Positions 61,673 through 64,000 of a DNA stretch of 64,000 nucleotides are shown one piece after another; the first letter of the stretch is position 1, and the number at the start of each line of letters is the position of its first letter. A model generated the notes under the pieces. That model had not been told where the DNA came from. It ran no database searches and saw only the letters and a program-made list of their open reading frames with translations. The stretch comes from Candidatus Altarchaeota archaeon (lineage in GTDB: Archaea > Altiarchaeota > Altiarchaeia > IMC4 > QMZM01), in assembly GCA_016931955.1 (NCBI GenBank), contig JAFGDV010000002.1:1-64000 (forward strand). The letters run 5' to 3'. Both the position numbers and the translations under genes were made by a program.

Positions 61673-62720
61673 TAGGGGGCTTGCCTTGAAGGCGTCAAAG
61701 GAGATAGGGGATATGGCATCAACCTTGGGCAAGGTAAAGATCATGCACGTCTGCGGAACCCACGAAGACACAATAACCCGTTTTGGGATAAGGTCTCTTC
61801 TCCCAGAGAATGTGGAGGTGATATCCGGTCCTGGATGCCCTGTCTGCGTTACGACGAACAGGGAGATAGATGAAGCCATATCGCTCGCACAAAAAGGCAT
61901 TACTGTGACGACGTTCGGTGACATGCTCCGGGTCCCTGGAAGCCGCTCCTCGCTGGCGGACTCGAAGGCTGATGGAAATGATGTGAGGATCGTCTACTCC
62001 GTAACTGACGCAGTAGAGATCGCCCATAAGAATCCGGAGAAAGAGGTTGCTCACATCGCCATAGGCTTCGAGACAACGATACCATCCAACGCGGTCGCCC
62101 TCCAAGACGCTCCTGAGAATTTCTCGATCCTATGCTGTCACCGGCTTATCCCTCCAGCGATGGAGTTGCTCTTGGAGTCTCACGAGGTGAGGATAGACGG
62201 CTTCATAGATCCTGGGCATGTTTCAGCCATAATAGGAGTAAAACCCTATAGACCTCTGGCGGAAAAATACAGGATACCTCACGTAATCGTCGGCTTCGAG
62301 CCCCTTGACGTTCTCTTCTCCATCATAATGCTGCTGGAGATGATAAAAAACCATGAATGTGAGGTAAGGAATGAGTACAGCCGCGTCGTCAAGGAGGAAG
62401 GCAATCAGAAGGCCTTAAGTATCATGGACGCTGTCTTCGAACCCTGCGACGTGGATTGGAGGGGCTTTCCTGTGATCCCAAGATCCGGGCTCATGTTGAG
62501 GGAACGATTCGCTGAACACGACGCAAGAGAGAGGTTCGAGCTTAGGGTAGAACCGACAGAGGATCTTCGGGGATGCAGGTGCTCTGATGTCTTGAAGGGG
62601 TTGATATATCCCAGAGAGTGCCCGCTCTTCGGTAAGGCGTGCACTCCCAAGAAGCCTGTCGGTCCCTGCATGGTCTCTGCTGAGGGCGCATGCTCTATAA
62701 TGTACAGACACACTAGCTAG
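61650..62720 (+). CDS. hypD: Hydrogenase maturation protein HypD
   Basis: A 356-residue scaffold on which the Fe(CN)2CO group is built. Conserved MHVCGTHEDTI, SGPGCPVCVT and IGFETT, plus the C-terminal Cys set (GCRCSDVLKG ... ECPLFGKACTP) that binds the [4Fe-4S] cluster. The ATG at 61650 overlaps hypC; Met at 61713 is unlikely to be the start. Confidence 0.94.
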   Translation: MILRDFRDRGLALKASKEIGDMASTLGKVKIMHVCGTHEDTITRFGIRSLLPENVEVISGPGCPVCVTTNREIDEAISLAQKGITVTTFGDMLRVPGSRSSLADSKADGNDVRIVYSVTDAVEIAHKNPEKEVAHIAIGFETTIPSNAVALQDAPENFSILCCHRLIPPAMELLLESHEVRIDGFIDPGHVSAIIGVKPYRPLAEKYRIPHVIVGFEPLDVLFSIIMLLEMIKNHECEVRNEYSRVVKEEGNQKALSIMDAVFEPCDVDWRGFPVIPRSGLMLRERFAEHDARERFELRVEPTEDLRGCRCSDVLKGLIYPRECPLFGKACTPKKPVGPCMVSAEGACSIMYRHTS

Positions 62721-62721
62721 G

Positions 62722-63720
62722 ATGGAAAGGATAAAACTCTTACACGGTGGCGGGGGGGAAGCCATGCAGGAATTGATCTCTGACGTGATTAAGAACCTCT
62801 CCCTCACAAAGGTTGAGGGTGGGATCGGCTTGGATGCCTTGGACGATTCAGCAACCATACCCTTTGGAGACAAGCACCTTGTCTTCACCACGGATGCGTA
62901 CACTGTAAAGCCGTTGTTCTTCCATGGGGGGGACATAGGCAGGCTCTCTGTTTCAGGGACCATAAACGACCTCGCTGTTATGGGCGCTAAACCAATCGCT
63001 CTCGCCTCTTCTTTCGTTATCGGTGAAGGCCTCCCATTTGAAGACTTGCGGAAGATAACGAAGTCCATGAACCAGGTCTGCAAGGAGGTCCCAGTACCTA
63101 TTATTACAGGAGACACCAAGGTCATGGAAGACCTTGATATGATCATAACAACGTCTGGCATAGGTTTAACAGAAAAACCGATACTGGACTCCGGGATGCG
63201 GCCAGGTGACAGGATAATAGTGAACGGCACCCTCGGCGATCACGGTATGGCGATCATGGCTCAGAGGGAGGGCATATCTTTCGAGACCGAACTGAGGTCT
63301 GACTGCGCACAGTTGTGGGGTCTTATAAAAAAGATCCTTAGATACGAGATACATGCCATGAAGGATCCTACGAGAGGCGGCCTAGCGAACGCCTTAAATG
63401 AGATGGCTGAGAAATCAAAATCAGGGGTTTTGTTGTATGAGGACCAGATACCCATGAAAGATGAAGTACTTGCGGCGTCTGAGATGCTTGGCATAGATCC
63501 CCTGTCTGTGGCAAACGAAGGGAAAGCCATTATTGTCACAAGCGAAAATGATACTGAGAAAATCCTAGAAACGATGAAGAAGACCCGCTTGGGTCGGGAT
63601 GCCTCCATAATAGGTGAGGTGACCGAAAAAGATAAGGGACGGGTGATAATGGAGACCCGCATAGGTGGCAGAAAGATCCTCAGCAAGCCTGCCGGCGACC
63701 CTGTCCCAAGGGTCTGTTAG
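62722..63720 (+). CDS. hypE: Hydrogenase maturation protein HypE
   Basis: A 332-residue protein that dehydrates the carbamoyl group received from HypF to a cyanide ligand. N-terminal HGGGGEAMQELI, TTDAYTVKPLFFHGGDIG, MKDPTRGGLANALNEMA, and the essential C-terminal PRVC whose Cys carries the thiocyanate. Complete. Confidence 0.95.
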   Translation: MERIKLLHGGGGEAMQELISDVIKNLSLTKVEGGIGLDALDDSATIPFGDKHLVFTTDAYTVKPLFFHGGDIGRLSVSGTINDLAVMGAKPIALASSFVIGEGLPFEDLRKITKSMNQVCKEVPVPIITGDTKVMEDLDMIITTSGIGLTEKPILDSGMRPGDRIIVNGTLGDHGMAIMAQREGISFETELRSDCAQLWGLIKKILRYEIHAMKDPTRGGLANALNEMAEKSKSGVLLYEDQIPMKDEVLAASEMLGIDPLSVANEGKAIIVTSENDTEKILETMKKTRLGRDASIIGEVTEKDKGRVIMETRIGGRKILSKPAGDPVPRVC

Positions 63721-63721
63721 G

Positions 63722-64000
63722 ATGAAAACCCTGATACTGGGCATTGGGAATCCTATACTGACCGATGACGGCGTTGGTGTTTTGATTGCTGAACGCCTAC
63801 GTGATGTTGTCTCAGACCCGGAAATCGATGTCCGTGAGGAATCAACGTCTGGTCTTGACATCATAAGCCTTGTTAGGGGTTATGATAGGCTCATCCTCGT
63901 GGACGCTATAAAGACGGGTAAAGCCAGGGTTGGGGAGATACTCCGGCTCTCGCCTCAGGATATTACCAAGGAGCCTGCACTTCATTTCTCGACCCTTCAT
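63722..64000 (+). CDS. Hydrogenase maturation protease (C-terminal part outside window)
   Basis: The first 93 residues are visible and the frame is open to the window edge. TLILGIGNPILTDDGVGV is the signature of the HycI/HybD/FrcD-type peptidases, with the first metal-binding acidic residue in TDDG, and LILVDAIKTG holds the second. It should remove the roughly 30-residue tail of MvhA after nickel insertion. It is one base after hypE. Confidence 0.9.
   Translation, partial: MKTLILGIGNPILTDDGVGVLIAERLRDVVSDPEIDVREESTSGLDIISLVRGYDRLILVDAIKTGKARVGEILRLSPQDITKEPALHFSTLH

Overview
The window is 64 kb of compact chromosome from an anaerobic, hydrogenase-bearing archaeon. The archaeal assignment rests on a Nop5/Nop56-type C/D-box RNP protein, an archaeal-type ApgM phosphoglycerate mutase, a GTP-type PEP carboxykinase of archaeal length, a TIGR00300/ornithine-cyclodeaminase-like protein, TATA-like boxes ahead of genes, and Thr-rich (probably glycosylated) surface proteins. 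HdrABC-Mvh genes are present, but no methyl-coenzyme M reductase or methanogenesis gene is seen, so a non-methanogen is more likely; I cannot name the lineage. No tRNA, rRNA, CRISPR array, insertion sequence or integrase was recognised.

Layout. 1-2.4 kb: end of a Thr/Cys-rich surface protein, an ATP-cone/nuclease fusion and a Na+/Ca2+-exchanger-type carrier. 2.4-9.9 kb: an eleven-gene Mrp/Mbh-like antiporter operon with three MnhD-type ion-translocating subunits but no hydrogenase module. 9.9-14.7 kb: PEP carboxykinase, a thioredoxin-CcdA fusion, a DUF72 protein and a membrane protein. 14.8-20.7 kb: a 2[4Fe-4S] ferredoxin, two AMP-forming acyl-CoA synthetases and an oxalate/formate-antiporter-family carrier. 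20.7-23.2 kb: CutA, a tiny Cys-rich protein, a divergent FdhD, an Nfu-type scaffold and two Thr-tract lipoproteins. 23.2-35.5 kb: the metabolic heart, with a CbiMNQO-type nickel/cobalt importer divergent from hypF, then hdrA(-mvhD fusion)-mvhG-mvhA-hdrC-hdrB and a CoA-disulfide-reductase-like flavoprotein. 35.6-45.4 kb: a frameshifted DUF5655 gene, LarA, ornithine-cyclodeaminase-like protein, threonine synthase, nitrilase, HAD hydrolase, ApgM and other housekeeping genes. 45.5-49.8 kb: two paralogous giant surface proteins. 49.8-51.8 kb: Nop5 and a PfkB kinase. 51.8-60.3 kb: a chemotaxis island with four CheC-like proteins, CheD, CheB, two CheY, CheW, one receptor and a winged-helix protein, but no CheA, CheR or archaellum genes. 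60.4-64 kb: hypABCDE and the start of a hydrogenase maturation protease.

How it fits together. Nickel import, HypA-F and the protease would build the [NiFe] hydrogenase. The Hdr/Mvh assembly would oxidise or make H2 while exchanging electrons with ferredoxin and a disulfide. The neighbouring flavoprotein suggests that CoA disulfide or a persulfide, rather than CoM-S-S-CoB, might be the partner. Organic acids could enter through the OFA carrier and be activated by the Acs enzymes. The Mrp complex could manage the Na+/H+ gradient. The most unusual signals are: an HdrA-MvhD fusion that has lost several iron-sulfur ligands; four CheC paralogues with eroded active sites beside a CheB with a degenerate receiver; a near-identical 14-bp palindrome at the OFA-acs and hdrA promoters; and hairpin-plus-T-tract terminators unusual for archaea.
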